The translations under genes were made by a program, and so were the position numbers. From NCBI GenBank assembly GCA_016712525.1, contig JADJQX010000008.1, positions 1,240,001 to 1,304,000 on the forward strand: a stretch of 64,000 bases of DNA, read 5' to 3'. The first letter of the stretch is position 1. Each line of letters opens with the position of its first letter. The notes under the pieces were generated by a model. It ran no database searches. It was not told where the DNA came from and worked only from the letters and a program-made list of their open reading frames with translations. The DNA is from Myxococcales bacterium (lineage in GTDB: Bacteria > Myxococcota_A > Polyangia > Polyangiales > Polyangiaceae). Below, one piece after another: positions 7,484-15,439 of the stretch.

Positions 7484-8356
7484 ATGAACGTCCCGTCTAC
7501 TCGCTCTCGTTTGGTCGCCTCGGTCCTCGCGTTCGGCGCGCTCTCCGCGGTGCCGAGCCTCGCGCACGCGCAGGACGCCAACTGTCCCCCTGGGAGCTGG
7601 TTCTGCGCCGATGCCCCGCCCGCGACGGCGCCCGCCGCACCCGCAGCTCCGGCCGCGGGGTCGACCACGACGACCACCACCACGACGACCACCACGCCCG
7701 CGGCGGCCCCTGCGCCCCCCCCGCCCGTCGTCGTGTACCAGCCCCCTCCCCCCGTGGTCGTGGTCTCGCCCCGCGAGGCCCCCACGGTCTATCAGTACAC
7801 GCCGCGCCCGCCGGGTCGCATCACCCCGCACCGTGAGTGGGGTCTGAACCTCCACCTCGCCGGCATCGCGCTCGGCTCGGGGCGATCGGGCGACGCGGGG
7901 ATGGGGCTCATCGGCCTCGGCCTCCGCTTCCGTCCGGTGCCCGCGTTCGCGCTCGAGGCCAACATCGACGTCGCCGGCGGCACCGACTACAACGGCTACC
8001 GCCGCGTGGAGACCATGGGCACGGCGAACGGCATCCTCTTCTTGAACCCGAAGAGCCGCGCCCAGTTCTACCTGCTCGGCGGCATCGGCATCTCGAGCGC
8101 GCGGGTATCGGCCGAGGACTCGTACTACCCGACCTACGCGAGCTTCGACCGCAAATACACGTACTTCGGCGGCCAGGGTGGCATCGGTATCGAGATCCGC
8201 CTCTCGCGCGTCGTGGCCCTCAACTTCGACGTGCGCGGCTTCGTCCGCTCCCGCATGGACAAAAACGGCGGCCCCGAGTTCATGGACGCGTCGGGCCGCA
8301 CCACGAACACCTCCGGTGGCGCGCTCGTGAACGGCGGCATCACCTTCTACTTCTGA
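7484..8356 (+). CDS. Secreted outer-membrane beta-barrel protein
   Basis: 290 residues. Signal peptide ends SLAHAQ. A Pro/Ala linker follows with an 11-residue Thr run and Pro-rich PPPPVV stretches, then from about residue 120 alternating beta-strand sequence (GLNLHLAGIALG, FALEANIDVAGG) ending in the aromatic C-terminus ITFYF expected for BAM-assembled barrels. AGGAG at 7470-7474 supports the ATG. A sigma-54 promoter lies upstream, so expression is probably conditional. Function unknown; likely a porin-like or structural OMP. Confidence 0.72.
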   Translation: MNVPSTRSRLVASVLAFGALSAVPSLAHAQDANCPPGSWFCADAPPATAPAAPAAPAAGSTTTTTTTTTTTPAAAPAPPPPVVVYQPPPPVVVVSPREAPTVYQYTPRPPGRITPHREWGLNLHLAGIALGSGRSGDAGMGLIGLGLRFRPVPAFALEANIDVAGGTDYNGYRRVETMGTANGILFLNPKSRAQFYLLGGIGISSARVSAEDSYYPTYASFDRKYTYFGGQGGIGIEIRLSRVVALNFDVRGFVRSRMDKNGGPEFMDASGRTTNTSGGALVNGGITFYF

Positions 8357-8363
8357 CGGCGGA

Positions 8364-8387
8364 ATACCCGGGCAAGGTTCCGGGTAT
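8364..8387. promoter_or_regulatory. Palindrome overlapping lnt -10
   Basis: ATACCCGG (8364-8371), 8 nt, CCGGGTAT (8380-8387) is a perfect inverted repeat. Its right arm supplies the first bases of the predicted -10 TATCTT (8385-8390) of lnt. It may act as an operator, a terminator for the upstream barrel gene, or both. Confidence 0.5.
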
Positions 8388-8396
8388 CTTGCCTGC

Positions 8397-9953
8397 ATGA
8401 GCCCCCTCGAGCGCCATCCCCGCACGGTCGGATCGGCGCTCGCGCTCGTTTGTGGGGCGATCTTCGCGCTCACCGCTCCCCCGACGAACCTCACGGGGAG
8501 CGTGCTCGTGGGCCTCGTGGGCCTCGCGCTCGTCGCGGCGAGGGCACGATCGTGGCGTGAGGGGGCCCTGTTCGGGCTCGCGTTCGGGGCGGGCGCGAAC
8601 CTCGTCGCGCTGCGCTTCGTGCCCGAGGTGATCGTGCGGTTCACGCCGCTCCCCTACGCCGTGGCGCTGCTCGCGTGGGTGCTCCTGTCGCTCGCGCAGG
8701 GGCTCGCGTGGGGCATCGGGGCCGGGCTCGCGAAGCGCCTGCATCTCCTTGGTATTCCTTGGTTTTTGGCGTTCCCAGCGGGCACGTTCGTGGGCTTCTT
8801 CGTGCCCGCCCTCTTCCCGTGGACGCCGGCGGGAGGCCTCTCGCCGTGGCCCGTGGTCGTGCAGGCCGCGGAGCTCGTGGGAGAGCGGGGGGTGAGCTTC
8901 CTCGTCGCCGCGGGGTGCGCGCTCGTGGCCGAGGGCGTGACGACGAAGATCGCGAGACGGAGGCTCGTCACGCTTGGGCTCGCGGGTCTCGTGGGCGCGA
9001 CGCTGCTCGGGTACGGGGCCCTCGCCATGGCGCGGGTCGAGCGCACACGACAGCTCGCCCCGAAGGCCACGCTCGCGCTCGTGCAGCCGGGGACGGAGGC
9101 GAAGACGCGGTGGGACCCGGCCGCGGCCGAGATCATCGCGGGGCGGCTCCACGCGCTCACGCGAGCCGCCGAGAGCCGCGGGGTGGATCTCGTGGTGTGG
9201 CCCGAGGCCGCGTACCCGTACACGTTGCCGCACTCGGCGCGGGCGTTTCCGCCTTCGTACATGCGACGCGACGTGCTCCCCCACGACGTGCACGGCCCGG
9301 TGATCGTGGGCCTCGTCATGGCCAAGACCTCGACCGATCAGACGAACTCGGCCCTCGTGGCGCGCGGCGATCGCACGCTCTCCGTGCCGTACGACAAGCG
9401 GCACCTGCTCGCGTTCGGGGAGCACGTGCCCTTCGCGGAGGAGCTCCCGTGGATGAAGAAGACCTTCGCGCGGGGCACGGGGCTCGTGCCCGGAGAAGAG
9501 AGCGTCGCGCTCGAGGCCAGCAAGGTGCGGGCCGGGGTGCTCGTCTGTTACGAGGACAACCTGCCCGAAGCGGGGCGCGAAGCCATGCAGACGCGGCCCA
9601 ACGTGCTCGTGAACCTCACGAACGACGCGTGGTTTGCCGGGAGCGCCGAGGGCGAGCTCCACCTGCGCCTCGCGGTGCTGCGCGCGATCGAGACGCGGCG
9701 TGATTTGGCGCGCGCCGTGAACCTCGGGCCTACGGGGCTCGTCGACGCGACGGGCCGCGTGCGCTCGCGCTACGACGCGCCGCTGCCGAAGGCGCTCGAC
9801 GTCGAGGTGGCCCTGCTCGACACGGCTCCCACGCCGTACACGCGGTTCGGTGACGTGCCGCTGGCCTTGGCGATCGCGGCGGCGTGCGCGGCGCGGGCTT
9901 TGGCCTCGCGGCGGGCGCAGGGCGCCAAGGGTGCCGAGATTCCCTTGTCGTGA
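8397..9953 (+). CDS. lnt: Apolipoprotein N-acyltransferase
   Basis: 518 residues, normal Lnt length. The N-terminal half has multiple membrane helices. The C-terminal nitrilase-like domain carries the catalytic triad: Glu270 in VVWPEAAYPY, Lys334 in YDKRHLLAFGEHVPF, and Cys384 in VLVCYED. LVNLTNDAWFAGS is the usual signature. It adds the third acyl chain to lipoproteins in the inner membrane, fitting the many lipoproteins here. TATCTT ends 6 nt before ATG, predicting a leaderless transcript. Confidence 0.95.
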   Translation: MSPLERHPRTVGSALALVCGAIFALTAPPTNLTGSVLVGLVGLALVAARARSWREGALFGLAFGAGANLVALRFVPEVIVRFTPLPYAVALLAWVLLSLAQGLAWGIGAGLAKRLHLLGIPWFLAFPAGTFVGFFVPALFPWTPAGGLSPWPVVVQAAELVGERGVSFLVAAGCALVAEGVTTKIARRRLVTLGLAGLVGATLLGYGALAMARVERTRQLAPKATLALVQPGTEAKTRWDPAAAEIIAGRLHALTRAAESRGVDLVVWPEAAYPYTLPHSARAFPPSYMRRDVLPHDVHGPVIVGLVMAKTSTDQTNSALVARGDRTLSVPYDKRHLLAFGEHVPFAEELPWMKKTFARGTGLVPGEESVALEASKVRAGVLVCYEDNLPEAGREAMQTRPNVLVNLTNDAWFAGSAEGELHLRLAVLRAIETRRDLARAVNLGPTGLVDATGRVRSRYDAPLPKALDVEVALLDTAPTPYTRFGDVPLALAIAAACAARALASRRAQGAKGAEIPLS

Positions 9954-9976
9954 CGGGGGGTTATGGGTGACGTGGG

Positions 9977-10270
9977 ACCTCCCCCTCGCGCGGCTTCCGC
10001 GCGTTTGGGGGAGGTGCCGGGCGCGCAGGCCGTTAGGCCGAGCACCCGGCGGTGGGGGCACCCCTGCTCGCTCTCGCGCTCGGAGGGGCCCCCTAGCAGC
10101 CCGTTGATCTACTCCCGTCGGCCCGTCGCCGCCGCATCCCGCCCGCCTTCGTTGCGCTCCTACGGTGCCTGCTCACCTAGAAAACTAGGCTCCGCGGGCT
10201 CCTCGGAGCGCGCCTCGGCGGCGCGGGCGCGGGCGACGACGGGCCTCGGTCCCTAAATCAACGGGCTGCC
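9977..10270. repeat. Dense inverted-repeat intergenic element
   Basis: The 367-bp gap between lnt and thiolase has no supported gene. It holds a long hairpin 9977-10015 (9-bp stem ACCTCCCCC/GGGGGAGGT plus inner CGCGCG/CGCGCG), a nested GGCC-gtta-GGCC hairpin at about 10026-10040, CCTAG-AAAA-CTAGG at 10176-10189, and terminal inverted repeats GCAGCCCGTTGAT (10096-10108) and ATCAACGGGCTGC (10258-10270) that continue imperfectly inward for about 40 bp. It could be a MITE-like element or a structured RNA. Confidence 0.6.
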
Positions 10271-10293
10271 AGGCCACGTGGGTCGTGAACGCA

Positions 10294-10312
10294 CCTCGAG
10301 GGGATCGAGGTA
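10294..10312 (-). terminator. Hairpin downstream of thiolase
   Basis: ACCTCGA, loop GGGGA, TCGAGGT is a perfect 7-bp stem just after the thiolase stop. No T-run follows. Confidence 0.4.
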
Positions 10313-10320
10313 GTTGCAGA

Positions 10321-11511
10321 TTACATGCGCTCGATGAGGACGGCGAGGCCCTGGCCTCCGCCGATGCACGCGGAGCCCACGGCGTACTTCGCGTTGCGGC
10401 GGCGGAGCTCGTACGTGAGGTGCGTGGTGATGCGGGCGCCCGAGGCGCCGAGCGGGTGACCGAGGGCGATGGCGCCGCCGTCGACGTTGGTGCGCTCGCG
10501 GTCGAGGCCGAGCTCTTTTTCGCACGCGAGGTACTGCGCGGCGAAGGCCTCGTTGACCTCGACGAGGTCCATGTCCTTGAGGGCGAGCTCGGCGCGCGCG
10601 AGGGCGTGACGGATCGCCGGGACCGGGCCGATGCCCATGATGTTCGGCTCGACGCCGGCGACGCCCCACGAGACGAGGCGCGCGAGCGGGGTGAGGCCCT
10701 TCGCCTTGGCGTACTCTTCGGTGGTGAGGACGAGGCAGGCCGCGCCGTCGTTGATGCCGGAGGCGTTGGCGGCGGTGACGACGCCGTCCTTCTTGAAGAC
10801 GGGCGGGAGCTTCGCGTACTGCTCGGGCGTGCTCGCGCGCGGGTGCTCGTCCTTCTCGAAGGTGACCGAGCCCTTCTTCTGGGCGATCTCGAGCGGGGCG
10901 ATCTCGTCCTTGAAGAGGCCCTTCTCGTGGGCGGCGGCGTAGCGCTTCTGGCTCGACATGGCGAGCTCGTCGCACATCTCGCGCGTGATGCCGTGCTTCT
11001 GCGCGAGGTTCTCGGCCGTGATGGCCATCGGGGTCTGGCAGTAGCTGTCGGTGAGGCCGTCCCAGAGGGAGTCGCCCACCTGCGGGGCCTTGCCGAACGC
11101 CCAGCCGTCACGCGCGCCGCGGAGGACGTGCGGGGCCTGGGTCATGTTCTCGGTGCCGCCGACGAGCACGGCCTCGGTCTCGCCGAGGAGGATCTGCTCG
11201 GCGCCGTTGATGATGGCCTGGAAGCCCGAGCCGCAGAGGCGGTTCACGGTGAGCGCGGGCGTCGTGATGGGGAGACCGGCCTTGAGGCCGACGTGGCGCG
11301 CGCAGTAGATGGCGTCGGCGCTCGTCTGCATGACGTTGCCGATGATGACGTGGCCGATGTCCGCGGCGGCGATGCCGGACTGCGCGAGGGCGGCCTTGGC
11401 GGCGTGCACGGCGAGATCGTTCGCGGACACGCCCTTGAGGGTGCCCGAGAGGGTGCCGAACGCGGTGCGCTTGGCGCCGACGATGACGATGGACTTGGAC
11501 AGCTTGGCCAT
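10321..11511 (-). CDS. Acetyl-CoA acetyltransferase (thiolase)
   Basis: 396 residues, standard thiolase length. The acylated Cys93 is in NRLCGSGFQ; NEAF, GHPLGASGAR (His352) and CIGGGQG (Cys382) complete the active site. It interconverts acetoacetyl-CoA with two acetyl-CoA, or cleaves 3-ketoacyl-CoA. ATG 11511 is used because an upstream in-frame ATG (11565) overlaps a predicted TGcTATGGA promoter element. The MaoC-type hydratase at 13.7 kb could act in the same beta-oxidation or PHA chemistry. Confidence 0.92.
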   Translation of the reverse strand: MAKLSKSIVIVGAKRTAFGTLSGTLKGVSANDLAVHAAKAALAQSGIAAADIGHVIIGNVMQTSADAIYCARHVGLKAGLPITTPALTVNRLCGSGFQAIINGAEQILLGETEAVLVGGTENMTQAPHVLRGARDGWAFGKAPQVGDSLWDGLTDSYCQTPMAITAENLAQKHGITREMCDELAMSSQKRYAAAHEKGLFKDEIAPLEIAQKKGSVTFEKDEHPRASTPEQYAKLPPVFKKDGVVTAANASGINDGAACLVLTTEEYAKAKGLTPLARLVSWGVAGVEPNIMGIGPVPAIRHALARAELALKDMDLVEVNEAFAAQYLACEKELGLDRERTNVDGGAIALGHPLGASGARITTHLTYELRRRNAKYAVGSACIGGGQGLAVLIERM

Positions 11512-11560
11512 GGGGAGCTCTCGTTCGTTGAGGGGTGCTGAGACGCTGAAAACGCCGTGC

Positions 11561-11566
11561 TCCATA
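11561..11566 (-). promoter_or_regulatory. Extended -10 (TGcTATGGA) for thiolase
   Basis: TATGGA on the minus strand with TG one base upstream predicts a transcript with a leader of about 40 nt before ATG 11511. Confidence 0.4.
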
Positions 11567-11744
11567 GCAAAAAGCGAGCGCCCGCGGGAGGCCGGGCGCC
11601 CGAGCTCGGCGCGACCCGTTTTTCGGGTGCAAAAGCCGCGGTCGACTCACACCTCTCAAATGAGTGACGCATGCGCGCGAATGGTGGCGACGTGGCTCCG
11701 TCCAACGCTATCCTCGAGGACGAGGGAGCCAAGGGAGGTTTTTC

Positions 11745-12191
11745 ATGTCGATGTCCGGTCCTGCGTGCCCGAAGTGCGGCGCGGCCTCTCAGAGCCCTGG
11801 GGCCACCGCGTGCGCCTATTGCGGCACCCCCATGCCCGCCGCGGCGCCGCCCGGGTTCGGTGCCCAGCCGTACGGCGCGCCTCCCCAAGCCTACGGCCAA
11901 CCGCCCGCTCCCTACGGCGCGCCCCCTCAGGGCTACGGCCAACCGCCCGCTCCCTACGGCGCCCCCCCTCAGGGCTACGGCGGACCTCAGCCACCGCCTC
12001 AGGCTCACGTGCAGCCCTTCGGCGCGACGTACGGGCAGCCGCACGTCCACTACCAGCGACCGAACGGCTTCTTCTCGGCGATGACCTCGTTCGGGAACGC
12101 GCTCTTCTGGATCCGCCTCGCCATCGCCGTGATCGTGCTGAGCATCGTGGGCATCGCTTCGTGCGTGAACGCGCTGACGCACGGGTATTGA
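11745..12191 (+). CDS. Zinc-ribbon protein with PYGQPP repeats and C-terminal membrane helix
   Basis: 148 residues. ATG 11745 follows AAGGGAGG. The N-terminus is a zinc ribbon (CPKCG, then CAYCG). The middle is a Tyr/Gly/Pro/Gln repeat (units like YGAPPQGYGQPPAP; a 42-bp DNA repeat within 11872-11990). The C-terminus has one membrane helix (LAIAVIVLSIVGIASCV). With no signal peptide it is probably tail-anchored with the ribbon in the cytoplasm. A TATCCT hexamer at 11709-11714 may be the -10. Function unknown. Confidence 0.72.
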   Translation: MSMSGPACPKCGAASQSPGATACAYCGTPMPAAAPPGFGAQPYGAPPQAYGQPPAPYGAPPQGYGQPPAPYGAPPQGYGGPQPPPQAHVQPFGATYGQPHVHYQRPNGFFSAMTSFGNALFWIRLAIAVIVLSIVGIASCVNALTHGY

Positions 12192-12260
12192 AGAACACAC
12201 GACCCGCGGCCCCTCAGGATGAGCTTCCGGGGCCGGAGCGCCCTTTTGGAGGAGCGGTGC

Positions 12261-12296
12261 GATCCTCGTGATCGCGCGTAGGATCAGGCCGATCCT
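12261..12296. repeat. Alternating GATCCT/AGGATC sites
   Basis: GATCCT (12261), AGGATC (12280) and GATCCT (12291) form overlapping inverted repeats about 50 bp before the hydrolase promoter; possible operator. Confidence 0.35.
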
Positions 12297-12343
12297 CCGA
12301 GAAAATACGGGCCACTTCGGCTTGCGTGGCGGCGAGAGACCTC

Positions 12344-12349
12344 TATCGT
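12344..12349 (+). promoter_or_regulatory. -10 TATCGT with -35-like TTGCGT for secreted hydrolase
   Basis: TTGCGT at about 12322-12327, a 16-bp spacer, then TATCGT ending 7 nt before ATG 12357. A GTG at 12348 overlaps the hexamer and so is not the start. Confidence 0.5.
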
Positions 12350-12356
12350 GTCGGCC

Positions 12357-13496
12357 ATGAAGGCGCCCCGAACGGTCATCTCTACGGCTCTCACGCTCGC
12401 CGCGATCACGCACGCTTCGGCGTCGTTCGCGGCCACCGACTTCGGCGCCAAGGGCCCCGAAGCGACGACCACCTCGAACCTGCCGGCCGGCGCGGCCACG
12501 GGCGGAAAGCTCGTCGTGCCGAACGGCGCGGGTCCGTACCCGATCCTCGTCGCGAGCCACGGGTTCTCGGCGTCGTCGGCGAATCAGCTCGGGTGGGCCG
12601 AGCACTTCGCGAGCTACGGGTTCGTGGTCGCGGTGCCCGATTTCCCGGGCGGGCTCTCGCCGGACCACGTGAAGAACGGCGACACGATCGTCACCCTCGT
12701 GAACGACGTCGCGACCGCCGTGCCCAAGGCCGACAAGACGCGCGTCGGCTTCGAGGGTCACTCGGCCGGCGGGCTCGCGACGACGCTGGCCGCCGCCAAG
12801 GTGAAGCCGGGGGCCGTGGTGCTCTTCGACCCGGTGGACAACGGCGGGCGCGGAAAAACCGCCTTTGCGACGCTCTGCAGCCCCACTCTCGTGCTCTTCG
12901 CGAACCCGGGGCAGTGCAACGTCAACGCCGAGTGGAAGGGCTTCGGCCCTGCGACGACCGGTCCGCTCACGCTCGCGACCGTGGTTGGCGCCTCGCACTG
13001 CGACGGTGAGAACGCCGCGAGGGGGCTCTGCGGGACGCCTGTCGTCGGATGTGGCACCGCGGCGAACCCCGCCCGTCAGACCGTGCACGCGAAATACGCG
13101 ACGGCTCACTTCATGGCCGTGCTCAAGAACGACGCCGACGCGAAGGCGCTGCTCGCCGATACGGCCCTCGCGGGCGACACCGCGTTGAGCGACACGAGCG
13201 TGAAGGCTGGCGCGCCGTGCTCGGGCACCACCCCGGGGAGCGACGCAGGCCCCACGACCGACGGCGGCTCGACCCCCAAGCCCACGCCCACCGGCACGAC
13301 GCCCGGCACTCCCGGCACTCCCGGCACGCCGAACAACCCCGGAGGTAGCCCGAGCGCCCAACCCGAGGACGGCGCGGCGACCGAGAGCGGCTGCAGCGCG
13401 GGCCCCGGTGTGGCGTCGGGCTCGATCGGCGCCGTGGCCTTGGGCCTCGCGGTGGGGCTCGTGGCCGTCGGGCGCGCGCGTCGACGCACACGCTGA
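12357..13496 (+). CDS. Secreted alpha/beta hydrolase with MYXO-CTERM-like tail
   Basis: 379 residues. A signal peptide ends ASASFAA. The alpha/beta-hydrolase domain (residues about 35-285) has ILVASHGFSASS (oxyanion region) and the nucleophile elbow GHSAGG with Ser136, resembling dienelactone-hydrolase/chlorophyllase/PETase-like enzymes that cleave esters. A Thr/Pro/Gly linker follows, then GCS, a hydrophobic helix (IGAVALGLAVGLVAV) and RARRRTR. That arrangement matches the MYXO-CTERM sorting signal, which is processed for surface display. Probably a surface or secreted esterase; the substrate is unknown. Confidence 0.82.
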   Translation: MKAPRTVISTALTLAAITHASASFAATDFGAKGPEATTTSNLPAGAATGGKLVVPNGAGPYPILVASHGFSASSANQLGWAEHFASYGFVVAVPDFPGGLSPDHVKNGDTIVTLVNDVATAVPKADKTRVGFEGHSAGGLATTLAAAKVKPGAVVLFDPVDNGGRGKTAFATLCSPTLVLFANPGQCNVNAEWKGFGPATTGPLTLATVVGASHCDGENAARGLCGTPVVGCGTAANPARQTVHAKYATAHFMAVLKNDADAKALLADTALAGDTALSDTSVKAGAPCSGTTPGSDAGPTTDGGSTPKPTPTGTTPGTPGTPGTPNNPGGSPSAQPEDGAATESGCSAGPGVASGSIGAVALGLAVGLVAVGRARRRTR

Positions 13497-13515
13497 GGCT
13501 CACCCCGAACGACAC

Positions 13516-13551
13516 GACGAAGGCCTCGCGTTCACCCGCGGGGCCTTCGTC
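13516..13551. terminator. Strong intrinsic terminator
   Basis: GACGAAGGCC-T-CGCG, 6-nt loop, CGCG-G-GGCCTTCGTC then ATTT: a 15-bp stem with one T-G pair between convergent genes. Confidence 0.75.
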
Positions 13552-13660
13552 ATTTCCAGGGAGGATACACGCTATTCTACGCGTTCACCGCGACGATTCG
13601 CCCCGCGGGGCTCGCCATTCGCGTGCAGGACACACGCGCCATTCGCGTGCGCTCTACATG

Positions 13661-14509
13661 TTACTCGGCGACGCGCGCCCAGGCGTTCGTGAGCACGGAC
13701 TCGTCGCGCTCCTTGACCGTGACCTTGAGGGCGAAGAGCCCCTTGTCGACGCGGTAGCCGGCGGTGACGATCGTATCGCCGGGCCACACGGGCTTGCGGA
13801 ACTGAGCGTCGAACGCGAGCACGTTCTCGCCCTTTCCGCCGCACGCACCTTTGACCACGTGACGAACCATGTGCCCGTACGTGCAGAGGCCGTGGAGGAT
13901 GGGGCCCTGGGTGAAGCCCACCTTCTCGGCGAAGACCGGATCGGCGTGGAGCGGGTTGATGTCGCCCGAGAGGCGGTAGAGGAGGGCCTGCTCGGGGCTC
14001 GTCTTCTCTTCGATCACGAAGTCGGGCTCGCGGTCCTTCGGGACCTCGGCCACCTTGGGCTCCTTCGGCGGCGGATCACCGCCCCAGTTGCCCTCGCCGC
14101 GGAAGATGATGCTCGCCGTGGTCTCGGCGAGGAGCTCACCCTTCTCGCAGTGGGTCACCGTGTCGATGAGGACGTTCGCGAACCTGCGCATGTCGTACAT
14201 GGCGCGGACCGTGGCGACGGTGGACACCGTGCCCGAGGCCGCGAAGGGCTTGTGGAGCTTCACGCTCTGGCCGCCGTGCACCACCATGGAGAGATCGCCG
14301 CCCGTCTTGGCGACGCGCTCGAACATCGGGTCGAACATGGGGACGACCGCGAAGCTCGGGAGCACCTTGGGCCCGTGCCCCTCGTAGAGGTAGTCGAGCT
14401 CGTCTTTGCGGGCGCCGACGCCGAGCGCGTAGAGCACCGTGTCCTTCCATGCGTACGTGAACGAGACCGGTTCCGAGGACTTGCCAACGAGGGTGAGGTC
14501 GAGCGCCAT
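13661..14509 (-). CDS. MaoC-family (R)-enoyl-CoA hydratase
   Basis: 282 residues with two hot-dog folds, as in the hydratase-2 part of peroxisomal multifunctional enzyme 2. The N-terminal half has DTVLYALGVGA. The C-terminal half holds the catalytic motif SGDINPLHADPVFA followed by GPILHGLCTYG. It hydrates trans-2-enoyl-CoA to (R)-3-hydroxyacyl-CoA. ATG 14509 gives the conserved start MALDLTLVGK; an ATG four codons upstream is possible. It is divergent from the FliR-like gene. Confidence 0.88.
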   Translation of the reverse strand: MALDLTLVGKSSEPVSFTYAWKDTVLYALGVGARKDELDYLYEGHGPKVLPSFAVVPMFDPMFERVAKTGGDLSMVVHGGQSVKLHKPFAASGTVSTVATVRAMYDMRRFANVLIDTVTHCEKGELLAETTASIIFRGEGNWGGDPPPKEPKVAEVPKDREPDFVIEEKTSPEQALLYRLSGDINPLHADPVFAEKVGFTQGPILHGLCTYGHMVRHVVKGACGGKGENVLAFDAQFRKPVWPGDTIVTAGYRVDKGLFALKVTVKERDESVLTNAWARVAE

Positions 14510-14621
14510 GGCGCGCAGCATGGAGAGACGCGCGCCGCTCGTCAACACCACGGGAGGGCCGGAGCCGTTGCCGAGCGCGCGCTACGCGAAACGCGTTATG
14601 CACCTCGCCGCGGGGGCGTGC

Positions 14622-14627
14622 TATCCG
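14622..14627 (+). promoter_or_regulatory. Extended -10 (TGcTATCCG) for FliR/SctT-like gene
   Basis: TG at 14619-14620, TATCCG at 14622-14627, then tandem GTG codons at 14633 and 14636; predicts a leaderless start. Confidence 0.45.
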
Positions 14628-14635
14628 CGACCGTG

Positions 14636-15367
14636 GTGGAAGGCCTGTTCGAAGAGGTCGCGCGCGCGTTTTCCCTGGGCGAAACGGCCCTCGGGCTGTC
14701 GCGTGGCTTCTTCCGGATCTTGCCTACGGTGATCGTGGTGCCGGCGTTCGGGCTACGCGGCGTCTCTCCCCAGGTCCGCGCGTCGATGGCGCTCGTGCTC
14801 GCGTTCGCCGTGGCGCCCACGGCGTCGCTGTCGGTGCTCGAGCCCGGAGGCGTCGTCGTCTCGTGGGCCGTCGACGTGCTCGTGGGGCTCCCGCTCGCGC
14901 TCGCCGCGGCGCTCCCGCTGTGGGCGGCGACGATGGCCGGGGGTCTCGTCGAGGACCTCGGTGGCCCGCGTGTGGATGCTCAGCTCGCCGTCTCTCGCGA
15001 CGCGAGCACGCCCGTCGCCACGCTGCTCTCGCTGCTTTCGGGCGCGCTCTTCTTCGCCGCGGGGGGCCCGAAGGCGATCGCGCTCGCGGTCGGGCGCACG
15101 ACGCTCGCGACCGACGTGCTCTCGCGCACCGTGAGCACCCTCGCTGCCGGAGCGACCGTGGCCCTCGTGGTGGCTGGCCCGATCCTCGCGGCTCACGTCG
15201 TGTCGACCGCGTCGTCGGTCGTGCTCGTGCGCGCGCCGTTCGCCGCGGCGCGAGGCCTCGTGCCCACCTTGAGGAGCGTCGCGCTGCTCGCCTTCCTCGC
15301 CCTGTCGCTCGAGCGAATCGCCGTGCTCGTCGCGCTGTTCACGGCCGACGCCACACGAGCTCCGTGA
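14636..15367 (+). CDS. FliR/SctT-family type III export membrane protein (orphan)
   Basis: 243 residues from the second of two GTG codons. The multi-helix pattern fits FliR/SctT: a first helix ILPTVIVVPAFGLRG, then VRASMALVLAFAVAPTA, VLVGLPLALAAALPLWAATMAG, and the GGLVEDLGG loop characteristic of the family (usual length about 240-260). In flagella and injectisomes this protein forms part of the export gate with FliP and FliQ. None of those genes is nearby, so it is an orphan, either part of a dispersed system or divergent. Confidence 0.7.
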   Translation: MEGLFEEVARAFSLGETALGLSRGFFRILPTVIVVPAFGLRGVSPQVRASMALVLAFAVAPTASLSVLEPGGVVVSWAVDVLVGLPLALAAALPLWAATMAGGLVEDLGGPRVDAQLAVSRDASTPVATLLSLLSGALFFAAGGPKAIALAVGRTTLATDVLSRTVSTLAAGATVALVVAGPILAAHVVSTASSVVLVRAPFAAARGLVPTLRSVALLAFLALSLERIAVLVALFTADATRAP

Positions 15368-15374
15368 AGCGGCG

Positions 15375-15404
15375 CGCCCCTGACCGCGCGAACGGACAGG
15401 GGCG
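15375..15404. terminator. Intrinsic terminator after FliR-like gene
   Basis: CGCCCCTG, 14-nt loop, CAGGGGCG followed by ACTTTGTT, between convergent genes. Confidence 0.6.
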
Positions 15405-15439
15405 ACTTTGTTCAACGAATACGAGCTATTACACCATCG

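Noticed and set aside
10285..11541. Plus-strand frame opposite the thiolase
   Set aside because: Composition artefact; the thiolase on the minus strand has all catalytic motifs.
12348..12350. GTG start for the secreted hydrolase
   Set aside because: It overlaps the predicted -10 TATCGT; ATG 12357 gives a cleaner signal peptide.
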